A DNA stretch of 64,000 nt, from positions 867,546,864 through 867,610,863 of the forward strand of contig NC_056743.1 in the NCBI RefSeq assembly GCF_019279795.1, written 5' to 3'. Source of the stretch: Protopterus annectens (lineage: Eukaryota; Chordata; Ceratodontiformes; Protopteridae). The notes under the pieces are model-generated. The model made no database searches, was not told where the DNA came from, and saw nothing but the letters and a program-made list of their open reading frames with translations. The translations under genes were made by a program, and so were the position numbers. This document shows, piece after piece, positions 9,738-21,133 of the stretch; position 1 is the stretch's first letter; every line of letters begins with the position of its first letter.

Positions 9738-11345
9738 GTAAAAAATCCTTCACAGTTTGGACAGATTTTGCCTTCTCTTCCATTTCTTCAGCACCTGCTG
9801 TGCAGGAGAGCCAAACAAATTGATCTTGTCCATGGGAGCATCTAGTAGTTTTGATTTGACATGGTCTGGTAAGGCCTGTTCTTTTAACCACGCATGCCTT
9901 CTGATCACTGTTCCAGTCATGGCTGATCTAAAGGAGGCCTCCAGTGCATCATAGCCGCATTTTAAGGAATGGTTACTGACTTGCTGAATATTATGTACCA
10001 TTTCCTGAACAGATTTTTTGTCTAATGGTTCATCCGAGGACAGTTTTTTGGTTAACTGATCTAGCATAAATTCTTGATACTGTATCATGTGGAATTGACA
10101 GTTCAAGGCCCTAGCTGAAAGAGTAGCAGAAGTGTAAACTTTTTTACCCCATCTCTCTAAGGACCTGGATTCCCTTTCAGAGGGGAGGGTTTTTTTGGCA
10201 GAGGTAGCTGCTACAGCCTTAGGGCCCTGTGATATAGTCTCGGGATCTGCAAAGGGAGCCTTATACAAATGGTAATGCGTGTCCGGGACCCTGTAGTACC
10301 TATCGGGCTTAGCAGGGGCCGGAGGTAGAGAATCAGGAGCAGTACAAGCATCATTAAATGCATCATCTACAAGAGAAAGAACTGGAGGAATGGCTAAAGG
10401 CCTATGTTGTGGCAAATGCAGAAAGGTTCTAAGCCTTTTTCTGGAGTCTGAAAAATCCTGGCCCTGCCACTGAAATTGTTCCCTCATAGCATGCAAGGTT
10501 TCCCCAAAGGAAAATTCCTCAGGCGGAGAGGCAGAAGGAATGGACTCTTCAGCATCAGAGTCTTCATAAGGGGAGTAAGGAGCCTCTGGAGGGTTAGAGT
10601 TATCTGAATCATCAGAGGAATCATCTGTTGAAACAGGCTCAGGGGGCTCTGCTCTAGGCCTCTTCTCTGGAGGTGGGTGAGAGGCCTTGTCAGGTTGAGG
10701 TTGGGATCCCCGGATTAAGGAAATGAGGTCCTCTGCTAAACTAAGCATTTGTGAACTAGAGCTAGGCCTGTGAGAGGGGATCTTAGCAGGCACAGTTTTA
10801 ATAGTTTTAGCTGCTTTGGCCCTGGCAAAGGCCTTAATGGACATGGATGCAGGTGGCCTAGCAGCTCCACGTGCAGGAGTAGAAATATCCAAGGGGATAG
10901 TGTCAGATAATTCCTGAGAAACTGTAAGAGCAGGAGTGATTTCAGAAGCCGATTCCACGAGGTTAGAAGAGGCCTCGGTAAGAGGTAAGTTTTCAGCTGG
11001 AGGAAGATCCGCTTGCTCGGTTTCAGCCGAAACAGAGACACTCACGGTTGGCTTAACCGCGGTTTCGGCCGAAACCGCGGAGCGCGAGTGTCGGTCCTTT
11101 TCCTTGCGCTTTTTAGATATTTGCGTAGTCGGAGGATCCGACGGCATAATGTAAGCAAAATCGGAGCCGAAAAACTCCTCAGCAAATTCCGACCGACGTC
11201 TAAGTGTCCGTCGGTTAATAGAAGCACAGGCTAGACAAGCGGCTACGTCGTGGTCTGGGCCTAAACAAGGTAAGCAGTAAGAGTGGAAATCTTTATGAGG
11301 TATTTGTTTCCCACAAGTTAAACAGTTATTCACTTTTTCTGACAT
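9529..11345 (-). pseudogene. DIRS gag (element C), near-intact with one frameshift
   Basis: The ATG at 11,345 opens MSEKVNNCLTCGKQIP with the CX2C..H..CX2CLGPDHD motif within the first 40 residues. An acidic, Ser/Pro-rich middle follows (EAPYSPYEDSDAEES), then the conserved PEEFSFGETLHAMREQFQWQ, a helical region with GKKVYTSATLSARALNCQFHM, and RRHAWLKEQALPDHVK. Near 9,785 one base is missing from the A-rich codons of VLKKMEE, so the frame ends at 9,750 about 531 codons after the ATG. The expected tail (SVQTVKDFLHVQPPRFSRNW, then an Arg/Gly/Gln-rich C-terminus) continues in the next frame to 9,529. The protein is presumed to be the structural, RNA-binding protein. Confidence 0.85.
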
Positions 11346-11364
11346 CGGCTGAGGCAAGAAAGAG

Positions 11365-11386
11365 TCCCCAACGGGGTACTTAGCTT
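11365..11386 (-). promoter_or_regulatory. Conserved leader stem-loop of family 1
   Basis: On the minus strand AGCTAAGTACCCCGTTGGGG can fold CCCC-GTT-GGGG, about 20-40 bases upstream of the gag ATG. The same box occurs at 372-393 (A), 18,568-18,589 (D), 31,788-31,809 (E), 45,781-45,802 (F) and 54,600-54,620 (G), and in decayed form in B. The function is unknown; packaging, priming or translation control are possible. Confidence 0.5.
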
Positions 11387-11514
11387 TTTAGAAGTCTTCG
11401 TAGACGTATTCGGTAGTAGTAATCTCTGGTTCTGACCGACCGGCACTTGTGAACAGCTTCTGCTTCGGGCGCCACGTGGCAAGAAAGACTGAGGAAAATG
11501 GCGTCGGCTGATGC

Positions 11515-11547
11515 CTTTATACCCGAATAACTGCAGCTATGACGTCG
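11515..11547 (-). promoter_or_regulatory. CRE-like plus TATA promoter motif (element C)
   Basis: On the minus strand CGACGTCA (11,547-11,540) precedes TATAAAG (11,521-11,515), which lies about 170 bases upstream of the gag ATG. The likely start region is the conserved CAGTCTTTCTTGCC that follows. Activity is inferred from position and from recurrence in other copies. Confidence 0.5.
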
Positions 11548-11665
11548 GGTGAAGTGCGACACCAGCCGAGGCCAGACCCAGACTTTGGAATCCGGCTGAC
11601 CGAAGGGCTGCCTGACGACAGGACAACCCATTTGTAAGGACTGCAGATGCATCCTTGAAGGACAT

Positions 11666-13612
11666 CTGGTCAGATCCAACATACCCACAAGTTGAGATGT
11701 ATGGAAATGACTACACTGGACCCTGAGTTTGCTGCAAAGGTTTTGGAAAACTTGGAGAAGAGTGGCTAAAAAAATTTGAATGTTCCCCTCCATCAACTTT
11801 CTTCTTTCATCAAACTGCTTTAGTACCAAAGTAGGAGAAGGACCAAACAAAACCTCTCCATTCAATGAAGAATTTAACAGCTTCAGAAAACTGAATGCAC
11901 CCAAGCAAACCACCTCATAAGAAGCTGCCGCCCTGGACAGAAGAGTCAGGAAGGTCATAAGAACTTTTTAATGAATGTTTAGTTACCTGGGACATACATG
12001 CAATTGAACAATTCAAAAAGCACTTACTTTCTTGAAGAGGGAAAAACTGGCTGCAGTGTTTCTCATACAGTCAGAAAAAGCCAACAGACAATTTAAAATT
12101 CTACAGGTAAAATGGCAGAAGAATAAATTCTCTTTCCAAACTTATCAAAAGCTTTCCCACCTTATCACGGGGACAATAATTAGCATTAACTTTTCTGTTG
12201 CAGTAGGATTTGACTCCGAGACAGGGGCAGGATTACATGTCAAATAATGCTTAAGAGTGAGGAGTGTTAAGTCCATCTTCCTTCTTCAGAACTGAAGGGT
12301 GACTTCCCAGCATGCAGCAGGTAATATCAAAAACATTCTCCAAAGATGTCAAAAAAGGAAAAATTGCAGCAGGTCGTACAAATTCAACTTGAAATAAATC
12401 CTAGTATTTCTTCAAAGATGGTGAATATCAGATGGTTGCCATTGAAACAACTTATTCATTTTACAAATAGTTTCAAAGAACTCCACTGTAGAAGATAAAG
12501 GAAACACTTTCCAGAGAGTCAGAATCAAGTACTTAGGAAGAAAAAAAATGGGAAAGGACGTTGTCTAATTTATCAGATAGGGAATCTTTAGAAATTGAAG
12601 GAACTGTCTTGCTTTTTTTCACAAAAATTCTGGGATGCACTCCCTGCTCCCCCCACCTACTGACAAGAATGGCTCTTCCAAGCCCAGAAAGGGCACCTGA
12701 ACAGCCACAGAGGATGTGGCTGACTCCTGGTGTATGGTGGCCAAAGAGGCTACACCAGAAGGTCCCATAACAAAATGTGAATGATCTGAGGAACCAGTAA
12801 TGGCCACAGCAGAGTCACCTGCCTGTGGCTGAATCACAAACTGAGCCTGCTGTGTTGGCAAGGGCTCCTAAAGGTTTTCAATTACCCTGGAATCAGGGGA
12901 AGGTAGAACTGTGAGGCCAGTACACTGTTCCAAGTTTCGACTGAACTTGGAGACTGATTTATGGATAACACAAGAAAAGTCTGTGAAAGGTAAACTGTCA
13001 AAAATAGTGTTAACAAGTAAAATACACGATGATGTTTCCAAAAACACAGCTGCCCTAATAAAATAGGAAGCACTCAAAATAAGCAGAAGCATCTGCACAA
13101 AGTGCTTAAAATAAGAGGCAACAGTAAACATTAAAGGAAAAACAGTCAGACTGACCAGTCTCATGACAGTCACGTAAAACACCAAATAAAATCTCTAGCT
13201 TCTCACAGAAATCTGTACATTTCACTGAAAAAAAAACAAAGGTTTTGCCCAGCAAAGGAAGATTGTAAGCCAAACGTTCATCTTCTGAAGTCCGCAAGAG
13301 GGCTGTTCTCTAAGTGCAGCAAATACTAAAACCTTTGGTGCATAGGCTGCTGTTTTTCTCCACTTAGGAGCTTGTGTAAGCAGTAGTCTGAATGCATGTT
13401 GAAAGAGCCCTAAGCTTTGGAAGACTGGCAGGTTGTTGTACCCTTGGCAAGATTAACTCATTCAGATAAGGCTACAGCACTAATTATGATGATCAGGTGA
13501 TATGTATCCTGCCAAGGCCAGTCTATAAAGTTTAGGGATCCTTCCTTGCACACCAGACATCCAACCTAGTGGTACCACATCATGGCACAGGAAAGAGCAG
13601 AGTGATATAGCT
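11666..13612 (-). other. Decayed DIRS-like gag remnant (probable family 3)
   Basis: No intact gene. The stretch near 11,680-11,950 reads on the minus strand as a gag C-terminal piece (AAASYEVVCLGAFSF, then LFGPSPTLVLKQFDERRK), comparable to RRHAWLKE and LFGSPAQQVLKKWK in family 1 and to FGPSVKET in family 2 copy I (26,130-26,160). Around 12,620-12,860 a Ser/Gly/Val-rich piece suggests more gag. From about 13,190 to 13,610 nothing is recognised. Orientation and family are uncertain. Confidence 0.35.
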
Positions 13613-13680
13613 GAACATCTGCTGTTATGGAAAGTTAACTTACACAACAGTACTGTTCTTCAGATCACTGTTGCTGTACC
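13613..13680. repeat. Orphan ICR of DIRS family 3
   Basis: GAACATCTGCTGTTATGG, TTAACTTACACAACAGTACT and GTTCTTCAGATCACTG closely match the ICR at 46,923-47,005 (GAACATCTACTGTTATAAG ... CAGATCACTGC). The left half is also the reverse complement of the family 3 left terminus at 46,678. It lies just before the ICR of element D, so D appears to have replaced or inserted into a family 3 copy here. Confidence 0.5.
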
Positions 13681-13699
13681 AGGACGGCAACAGTGATTA

Positions 13700-13790
13700 C
13701 AATCTAACATCTACATTTATGGTAAGTGTACACAACTGTACTATGTTCTTTGTGTTACAGTGTTGCAGTCATCACACACGGGTTGATTCC
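13700..13790. repeat. ICR of element D
   Basis: AACATCTACATTTATGG through CAACTGTACT joins ATGTTCTTTGTGTTACAG, the reverse complements of the family 1 left and right ends meeting at 13,742/13,743. It is almost the same as the ICR of E at 26,926-27,003. Confidence 0.8.
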
Positions 13791-13825
13791 CAAAGCTGAG
13801 AAAGGGTGGAGGCAGTCAAGAAGTG

Positions 13826-14835
13826 CTAGGGCTGGGCTAGCAGGCCTTGTAAGACTGCTGTAGCAAATCCAGCTCTGGATTTAGAAAAAAATAGGTAACT
13901 GGTAATACTTGGTGAAGGTGTGTATAGAACTCCAAGTTGCAGCTTCCAGGATGCCCCTGGTAGGGACTCCCCTGAGAAATGCTGTAGAGGTTGCAGTAGT
14001 TCTAGTCGAATGAGTTCTGATCCCCAGAGGGGTAGATTTTCCAGTGTGCTATCCATTTGGAAAAGGTTTGCTTTGTAATGCCTTGCCCCCTGCCCCTGTG
14101 GCAAAGCTGACTAGCAGCTGATCAGACTTTCTGAAAGGCTTAGTCCGGTTAAGGTAGAACCTGAGCTGTCTGTGCATGTCCAAGGACTGCAGAATCCTTT
14201 CCCTTTTATTCCGAGGATTAGGGAAAAAGGTTGGCAAATGGATGGATTGGTTTAAAGCCACACTGGATACGACCTTGGGCATAAAGGAAGGGTTAGTCCT
14301 GAGGGAAACCCTGTCAGCATGAAAAATAATGAAGGGCTCCACCGTCATTAATGCCTGTAACTCGGACACTCTTCTTGCTGAAGTAATAGCTAGAAGTAAG
14401 GCTGTTTTCCAAGAGAGGAATTTTAACTCTGCTGAAGCAGCAGGTTCAAAGAAGGGGGGGTGAGCTTCTGCAGTACAAAGTTATGGTCCCAGGTCAGGGT
14501 GGGAGCTCTCCTAGGCGGCCTTAAATTGTTAGCTCCTCTCACGAAATGTTTGATGAGAGGGTGAGAAAAGAGAGGAGACTCAGTATTATAATGAGCTGGC
14601 ATGGCAGAAGCATGAATCTTAATGGATGAGAAGGATAGGCCTCTGTGGAGCAGCTCTGCTAGGTAATCAAGGATTTGAGGTAAGCTGGGCACAGCTGTGT
14701 CCTTTCCTTGAGACCGACTCCAAGAACAATATCTTTTCCACTTTTCAGCACAGAATTTCCACTAGTAATAGGTCTTCTGTCCTCAAGGATGACGTCCAGC
14801 ACCTGTTTGCTGAGGGATGCTGGTGGTGCATTTAG
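13826..14835 (-). pseudogene. Tyrosine recombinase (element D), frameshifted
   Basis: Pieces in order from 14,835 down: the N-terminal domain (VLDVILEDRRP, with decayed PSTRK), HASAMPAHYNTE, RRAPTLTWDHNFVLQKL, the box I segment near 14,360-14,380, DMHRQLRFYLNRTK, and the C-terminal part with TFTKYYQLP holding the Tyr nucleophile near 13,895. At least three frame changes break it. Confidence 0.75.
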
Positions 14836-16737
14836 GGAATAAGCCAGGCTGCAAGGTTTATGGTTTGCAGCTGTGGATTCAAAATCTGTCCCTCCTGCTG
14901 AGACAGCAGGGAAGGTGTGTGATGTAGGTGCCAAGGTGGCACTGTTGTCAGACTGGGTACGAGTGGGTACCAGTGCTGGCATGGCCAGTCTGGTGCAATA
15001 AGGATTGCCCTTGGTCTGTCCTGTTTGATCTTGAGTAGTACTTTTGATAGGAGGGGCAGAGGAAGAAAGGCATAAATTGAGAGTTTTTCCCATGTAAAGG
15101 ATAGGGTGACCACCTTCCAGACTCTGCTGTGAGGGTTCCTGGTGCAAAATGTGCTCAACCGGTGTTTTTTTTTTGGGGGGGGGGGGGCAAAAAGGTCCAC
15201 CTCCGGTGTTCCTCACCTCTGGGTTTGAATGAGCTGGGGTCCAGTTTCCACTCGCGAGGGTCCAGTAGATTTCTGCTTAGGTCGTCTGCCAGTGAATTTT
15301 GCTTGCCTGGCAGGAATTGAGCTTGTAGGTGCACTTGGATGCTCACGGCTGTGTTCCACAGAGCCATGGCTAACCTGCACAGTGGGTAAGAATGAGTTAC
15401 ACCCTGCTTGTTTATGCACCACATAACTGTGGTGTTGTCTGTCTTTATCAGGAGCTGTCCTGGAAGGATAAGGTATTTGAAGACTGTCAGAGCATTCTGT
15501 ACAGCTAGCATCTCTTTTTGATTGATATGCAGGGGAATTTGTTCTGGGCTCCATTTGCCTTTGCCATGTGAGCCCCCATGCATAGTCTGATGCATCTGTT
15601 GTCAGGGTTTGGGCGGCGAGGGGTTGAGTGAAAGGAAGTCCCTTGCTGTGGGTGCATGCTTCTGCCCACCAAAGCAACTCTGCCCTTAGACAAGGTATGA
15701 TAGGAATCACTGTTTCCAGCTCTTGAGAATGTTGACACCAGAGGCTTTTTAAGTACCACTGAAGTTTCCTCATATGCAGTCTTGTATATGGAATTAGCAG
15801 AATGGAATTAGCAGAATGCATGAGGCCATGAACTCTAGGGCTTGCAGTATTTTCCTTGCAGATAAGTTGTTGTCCATTAGTTTGAAATAGTTTGTCAAAA
15901 GGACCTGCTTTTCTGGAGTGAGGAATGCCATCTGGGAAGTTGTGTTCAAGCTTGCTACCAGGAATACAATTTGTTAGCTGGGCAACAGTTGTGATTTATT
16001 TTCGTTGATGGTGTATCCCTTTTACAAATGCCAGGTGCTGAAGTAGCAATTCCTTACTGTCCGTCTGAATCACGCAATCGTCCAAGCATGGGTAGATTTG
16101 AATATTTCTCTGCCTGCAGTATGCAATGGTTGGAGCCAGGCATTTTGTGAATACTCTGGGCACAGTAGATAAGCCAAAGAGAAGTGCAGAGAACTGATAG
16201 TGCACAGAGCCTGCCCTGAAACGTAGATATTTCCTGCAAGACTCCCTTACGGGGATGTGCAGATAAGCTTCTTTTAAGTCTAGGGTGACTAACCAGGCCA
16301 TCCTTGGCTAGCAGAGGAAGAAATTGTTGCAGTGTAAACATTCTGAATTTTGGGACCACCAGAAAAGTGTTGAGAATTGATAGATCCAGGACAGGGAGCC
16401 AAAAGCCCTCTTTTCTGGGCACCAGGAACAGTCTGGAGTAGAAACCCTGCCCCCTTTGTTCTATTGGAACAGGTTGAATAGCCCTGATATGGAGAAGGGA
16501 AAGTACTTGCTTTTGAGCCTCTGCCCACTGGTTTGGAGGAAGGTCTGACAACCCGCTTGGACTTGGCAGTGAGTGAAAGTACACGCTGTATCCCTGGGAG
16601 GCAATGTTTAGACCCCATCGGTCCAGAGTAATGGACATGCAGTTTTTTGCATGAAGGGCAAGTTTTCCTCGTAGGGGCGCAAGTACTTGGGCATGGCTGG
16701 GAAGGATAATTAGAAAGTCATTATGAACTTTTTCCAT
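14832..16737 (-). pseudogene. Reverse transcriptase-RNase H (element D), broken
   Basis: ATG at 16,737, in frame with the gag tail in this copy because of an indel. GQGFYSRLFLVPRKEG, LDLKEAYLHIPVRESCRKYL and LSTVPRVFTK are clear. The catalytic box reads CLDD instead of YLDD (about 16,072-16,090). RNase H pieces (TTDASDYAWG, IKTDNTTVMWCINKQG, NSLADDLSR) lie at 15,200-15,600. A homopolymer run of T and G splits the Dam-like region near 15,170-15,190. Not functional. Confidence 0.75.
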
Positions 16738-18545
16738 ATGGGGTGGCTTATCACTCCCTGGTTTTGAGATGGAAACACTCCATTGTTTAGATCTCTGCAT
16801 ACCCTGAGACTGTAGTCTTGGTGGTCTGTTTCCCCTGGGTTTGGATTGAGAAGGCCTGAGAGGGACTGGAAAGGACAAGTTTTTTGAAGGCCAATGCCTA
16901 CTGAATCTAGGTGGCTGCACCTGTAAGAAATCTTTGATGGTTTGCATAGATTTTACTTTTACTTGCATCTTTTTAAGAACTTTTCTTCTGCTTTTGTGCC
17001 AAACAAATGCTCCTGATTTAATGGAGCATCTAATAATTTTGCTTTGACATGTTTCAGGCAAGACTTATTCCTTTAGCCAAGCATGCATTCTCAGTACAGA
17101 CCCAGTGACAGCAGCCCTGCAAGATGCTTCTAAGGCATCAAACCCACACTGCAAAGTATGTTTACTAACTAGTTTGCAGAATGCATGAACTCTCGTAAAT
17201 CTTTGTCTGCACAATCTGGAAGTAACACCATTTTTTGTTTAATTAGTTCCATGATATGTTGCTGGTACTTCAACATGTGAAACTGGCAATTCAAAGCCCT
17301 GATGGCAAGAGTCACAGAGATATATACCTTCTAACCCCATCTGTCTAAAGCTCTAGAATCCCTGTCTGAAGGGGTAGGGTTTTTGGCTGTAGTAGCCTTA
17401 ATGCCTTTAGGTCCCTGGGAAATGGTCTCTGGATCCGCAGTAGGATTCTTAGAGAAATTTGTGAGAGTCAGGTACTCTGTAGTACTTGTCAGGTTTTCTA
17501 GGAGCTGGTAGTAAAGTGTCAGTGTAAGACTGGACTCCAAGAAGACATCATCGGCAATATCCAGGACAGGACGTATAGCTAGAAGCCTGTGCTGAGGCAA
17601 ATCTAAAAATTCCCTCAGTCTCTTTTTGAACTGAGGACAGTCCTGGCATTCCCAGCGGAAATGCTCCCTTAAGGTATGCAAGGTTTCACCAAAAGAAAAA
17701 TCCTCTGGAGGGGAGGCAGAGGGAATGGATTCTGCTGCATCCGTGTCCTCATAGGTAGATAAGAGTATGTCATGGTAATCAGAAGAGTCAGAGTCATCAG
17801 ACTCCTGGTTTGCAGAATCAGAAGGAAATTCAATTCTTTGTCTTTTGGCAGGGGAAGGCTGGCTTCCCCTAATTAGAGTAATAAGGTATTCAGCCATTCT
17901 AAGCATTTGTTTTTGTGGCATGGGAACTTGAGCATGCTCTTTGGACGTCGGTTTTCTAGGCGTAGTGCGAACTCTGGGCCTGAGAAACTCGGCAGTTTTA
18001 GTTGGAAATGAAGTTGTTGGTTTAATATGAATATCGGTAGGTCAGAATACACCCTCAGAAGCCATTGCCTGCACAGCGGCTCCGGACCCATCCAAGGTAG
18101 AGACATAAGCAGGTTCCATAGTCGAAGAAGCACCTCACGGCATACCAGACTCCGAATGGGTCTAAGCAGAGGCCTGCGAATCTGTAGAAGCGGGCATCAG
18201 GGGCTGCAAAGGCGCCTCTCTGAGTACCGGCGGACTGGTGGCTAGCTTAGAAGAAGCGTCGTCGGCAGTTTTTGACCTATGCGGTCTGTCTCGGTCTTTG
18301 TCCTTTTTCGGAAGATCGGTAGTCGGATGGCTTACCGAAGCCATTTCAAAATATGGAGAACGAGAGCAAAAGAATTTAGCTACAAAAACAGCCTGATGAA
18401 AAATAGTTCGGGCATTAAACAAGGCACAAAACTGACAGCAAGGAACGTTGTGGTCTGGGCCTAAACAGGTGATGCAATAAGAATGAAAAAATCTGTGAGG
18501 TATTTGCTTTCCACAGGCAAGACTATTGTTAATTTTTTCTGACAT
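16738..18545 (-). pseudogene. DIRS gag (element D), broken
   Basis: ATG at 18,545 opens MSEKINNSLACGKQIPHRFF with the CLGPDHN motif; the first Cys of the motif is replaced by Ser (NNSLACG). An acidic middle (SDSSDYHDILLSTYEDTDAAES) and PEDFSFGETLHTLREHF follow at 17,331-17,921, then the basic tail with KSMQTIKDFLQVQPPRFSRHW near 16,880-16,960. Two or more frameshifts separate the parts. Confidence 0.75.
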
Positions 18546-18866
18546 CGGTTAGAGCAAGATAAAAGAATCCTCAATGGGGTACTTAGCTTTAGAAGACTTC
18601 AAGTCTAAAATTCGAAAAAATTAAAATTTCAGGTAGCGGCCGACCGGCACTTGCGAACTGCTTTTGCTTCTGGCTTCTTCTCGGCAAGAAAGACTGATGT
18701 AATGGTGTCTGCTGCATGTTTTATACCCCTGACGACCTGACGTCATGGAAGAGGTGACAGCAACCAATGCAGAAATCCCAAGACTCTGGTATTCGGGCCG
18801 ACTGAGGGCTACCTGCAGGCAGATAACCAAAGTGTGATGACTGCAACACTGAAACACGAAGAACAT
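18546..18866 (-). repeat. Right ITR and leader of element D, with promoter motif
   Basis: The leader hairpin at 18,568-18,589 has one mismatch. TATAAAA on the minus strand is at 18,725-18,719 and TGACGTCA at 18,745-18,738. The terminus is GAACAT, with flank CTGG. Its partner left ITR has been lost. Confidence 0.75.
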
Positions 18867-19331
18867 CTGGTTTATAGCTTGGATTTTGTTACTAGAGGTC
18901 AGAGCTCTTTTCAATATCAATTTTAGTCTTCTAAAGTATTCCTTATCAAGTTTTATTTGCATTTGTTCGTGTTTTATTCTTGATCCTTCATAAATTCTCA
19001 AATATTTATACACTCCCTCTTGCTCAGGTTTTTTTATATCACGTTACTCTTTCCCAGGCTATTTTCTTGGTGCTGCGGCTTTCCTGCTTTAAAGGTTGCT
19101 TTTGTACATTTATCAAGACAAACTGACATTCTTATATCATATGAAAAAGTTTTGAACAGCAGTTGTGCTTTCATTTCCTCATCTGATAAACTATACAGTA
19201 AGTTAGAACAGGAAGAATAAATCAGTTTACAGCTTGGACTTTGTCAGGGCTGTGTTTAATATTATTCTTGGTCTTCTAAATCATTCCTTACTACGTTTTG
19301 TTCCCATTTCTTCATGTTTTATCATAAATCC
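18867..19331. repeat. About 350-bp tandem repeat, first two units
   Basis: TTTATAGCTTGGATTTTGTT at 18,871 recurs as TTTACAGCTTGGACTTTGTC at about 19,223, and the following bases (CTTCTAAA..ATTCCTTA, then TTCATGTTTTAT against TTCGTGTTTTAT) keep matching, giving a period near 350. The second unit is interrupted at 19,331 by the RTE-like LINE and seems to resume at about 21,160 (CAGCTTTAAGGGTTGCTTTTG against CTGCTTTAAAGGTTGCTTTTG at 19,085). No coding potential is seen. Confidence 0.55.
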
Positions 19332-21133
19332 TTGAAAGTAGACAAGAGTATAAGGAGATGAGGTGTATGGCAAAGAGGGAGGTGGTGAAGGCTAAGGATA
19401 AGGCATATGAAGAGTTGTATAAAAGGTTGGACACTAAGGAGGGAGAAAAAAAACCTGTACCGATTGGCTAGACAGAGGGACCGAGCTAGTAAAGATGTGC
19501 AGCAGGTAAGGGTGATAAAGGATAATGAGGAAAACGTACTCACAAGTGAGGAGAGTGTGTTGAGCAGATGGAAAGAGTACGTTGAGGGGTTGATGAATGA
19601 ACAGAATGAGAGGGAGAGAAAGTTGGATGATGTGCGGATAGTGAATCATGAAGTGCAGTGGATTAGCAAGGAGGAAGTAAGGATAGCTATGAAGAGGATA
19701 AAGAACGGAAAGTCTGTTGGTCCAGATGACATACCTGTGGAAGCATGGAGGTGTTTAGGAGAAATGGCAGTGGAGTTTTTAACTAGATTAATGAAATCTT
19801 GGAAAGTGAGAGGATGCCTGAGGAATGCAGAAAAAGTGTTTTGGTACTGATTTTTAAGAATAAGGGTGATGTGCAGAGCTGTAGTAACTACAGAGGGATT
19901 AAACTGATCAGTCACAGCATGAAGTTATGGGAAAGAGTAGTGGAAACTAGGTTAAGAAGGGAGGTGATGATTAGTGATCAGCAGTATGGTTTCATGCCAG
20001 GAAAGAGCACTACAGATGCAATTGTTTGCTCAGAGTGTTGATGGAGAAGTAGAGAGAAGGTCAGAAGGAGTTGCATTGTGTCTTTGTGGATTTAGAGAAA
20101 GCATATGACAGGGTGCCTAGAGAGGAGTTGTGGCATTGTATGAGGAAGTCGGGAGTGTCAGAGAAGTATGTAAGAGTGGTACAAGATATGTACGAGGGCA
20201 GTGCGACAGCGGTGAGGTCTGCGGTGGGAGTGATGGATGCGTTTAAGGTGAAGGTGGGATTACATCAAGGATAAGCTCTGAGCCCTTTCTTATTTGCAAT
20301 GGTGATGGACAGGTTGACAGACGAGATCAGACAGGAGTCCCCGTGGACTATGATGTTTGCAGATGACATTGTGATCTGTATTGAGAGTAGGGAACAGGTG
20401 GAGGAGACCCTGGAAAGGTGGAGATATGCTCTAGAGAGAAGTGGAATGAAGGTCAGCAGGACTAAGACAGAATATATGTGTGTGAATGAGAGGAAGGATA
20501 GAGGAATGGTGAGGATGCAGGGAGTAGAGGTGGCAAAGGTGAATAAGTACTTGGGATCAACAGTTCAGAGTAATGGTGAGTGTGGAAGAGAAGTGAAGAA
20601 GAGAGTACAGGCAAGATGGAGTGGGTGGAGAAGAGTGTCAGGAGTAATTTCTGACAGACGAGTACCAGTAAGAGTGAAAGGGAAGGTCTACAAGAGGGTA
20701 GTGAGACCAGCTATGTTATACAGGTTGGAGACAGTGGCACTGACAAAAAGGCAGGAGTCAGAGCTTGACGTGGCGGAGTTGAAGATGTTAAGATTTGCAC
20801 TGGATGTAACGAGGATGGACAGGATTAAGAATAAGTATATTAGAGGGTCAGCCCAGGTTGGAAGGTTTGGAGACAAAGTCAGAGAGGCAAGATTACATTG
20901 GTTTGGACATGTGCTGAGGAGGGATGCAGAATATATTGGGAAAAAGATGCTAAGGATGAAGCTGACAGGTAACGGGAAAAGAGGAAGGCCTAAGATGAGG
21001 TTTATGGATGTGGTGAGAGAGGATATGCAGGTGGGTTGGTGTGACAGAGCAAGATGCAGAGGACAGGAGGAAATGGAAACAGTTGATCTGCTGTGGTGAC
21101 CCCTAATGGGAGCAGCCAAAAGAAGAAGAAGAT
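19332..21133 (+). mobile_element. 5'-truncated RTE-like LINE
   Basis: A plus-strand non-LTR retrotransposon piece. The endonuclease is missing; the linker and reverse transcriptase remain. Motifs in order: [79 protein letters not shown], the catalytic MMFADDIVI near 20,355, and the C-terminal LHWFGHVLRRD and KRGRPKMRFMDVVRED. The 3' end carries CGACCCC-like and GGAGCAGCCAAAAG followed by AAG repeats, typical of this LINE type. Frame changes near 19,845 and 20,035 and a TAA at 20,272-20,274 inactivate it. Confidence 0.85.

Larger units (their letters stand above)
6052..11665 (-). mobile_element. Complete DIRS family 1 element C, nearly intact
   Basis: A full-length, 5.6-kb DIRS element on the minus strand. 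It runs from AGTACAG at 6,052 to GGACAT at 11,665, with left ITR, spacer, ICR, YR, RT-RNase H-methyltransferase-like gene, gag and right ITR all present. The RT gene is open over 704 codons. Only two clear lesions are seen: a one-base loss late in gag near 9,785 and a TGA in YR at 7,332-7,330. It is the best copy in the window and was used to read the others. There is no protease, DDE integrase or LTR; the tyrosine recombinase and inverted repeats place it in the DIRS order. Confidence 0.92.
11346..11665 (-). repeat. Right ITR and leader of element C
   Basis: Leader with the conserved hairpin at 11,365-11,386 and ITR complementary to 6,112-6,270. It ends GGACAT, and CTGG of the flank follows. 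The left flank of C ends GCATCAGAT, so no target-site duplication is evident. Confidence 0.85.
13690..18866 (-). mobile_element. DIRS family 1 element D, lacking left ITR
   Basis: A minus-strand DIRS copy with ICR, YR, RT-RNase H, gag and right ITR, ending GAACAT at 18,866. The left terminus and left ITR expected some 400 bases before the ICR are missing; instead a family 3 ICR lies directly next to it. All three genes are frameshifted. A mixed T/G homopolymer run (about 15,169-15,187) breaks the Dam-like region. Confidence 0.8.

Noticed and set aside
10736-11041. Leu-rich open frame opposite in phase to gag of element C
   Set aside because: A shadow frame of the acidic Ser/Pro-rich gag region; no homologous frame features of its own.
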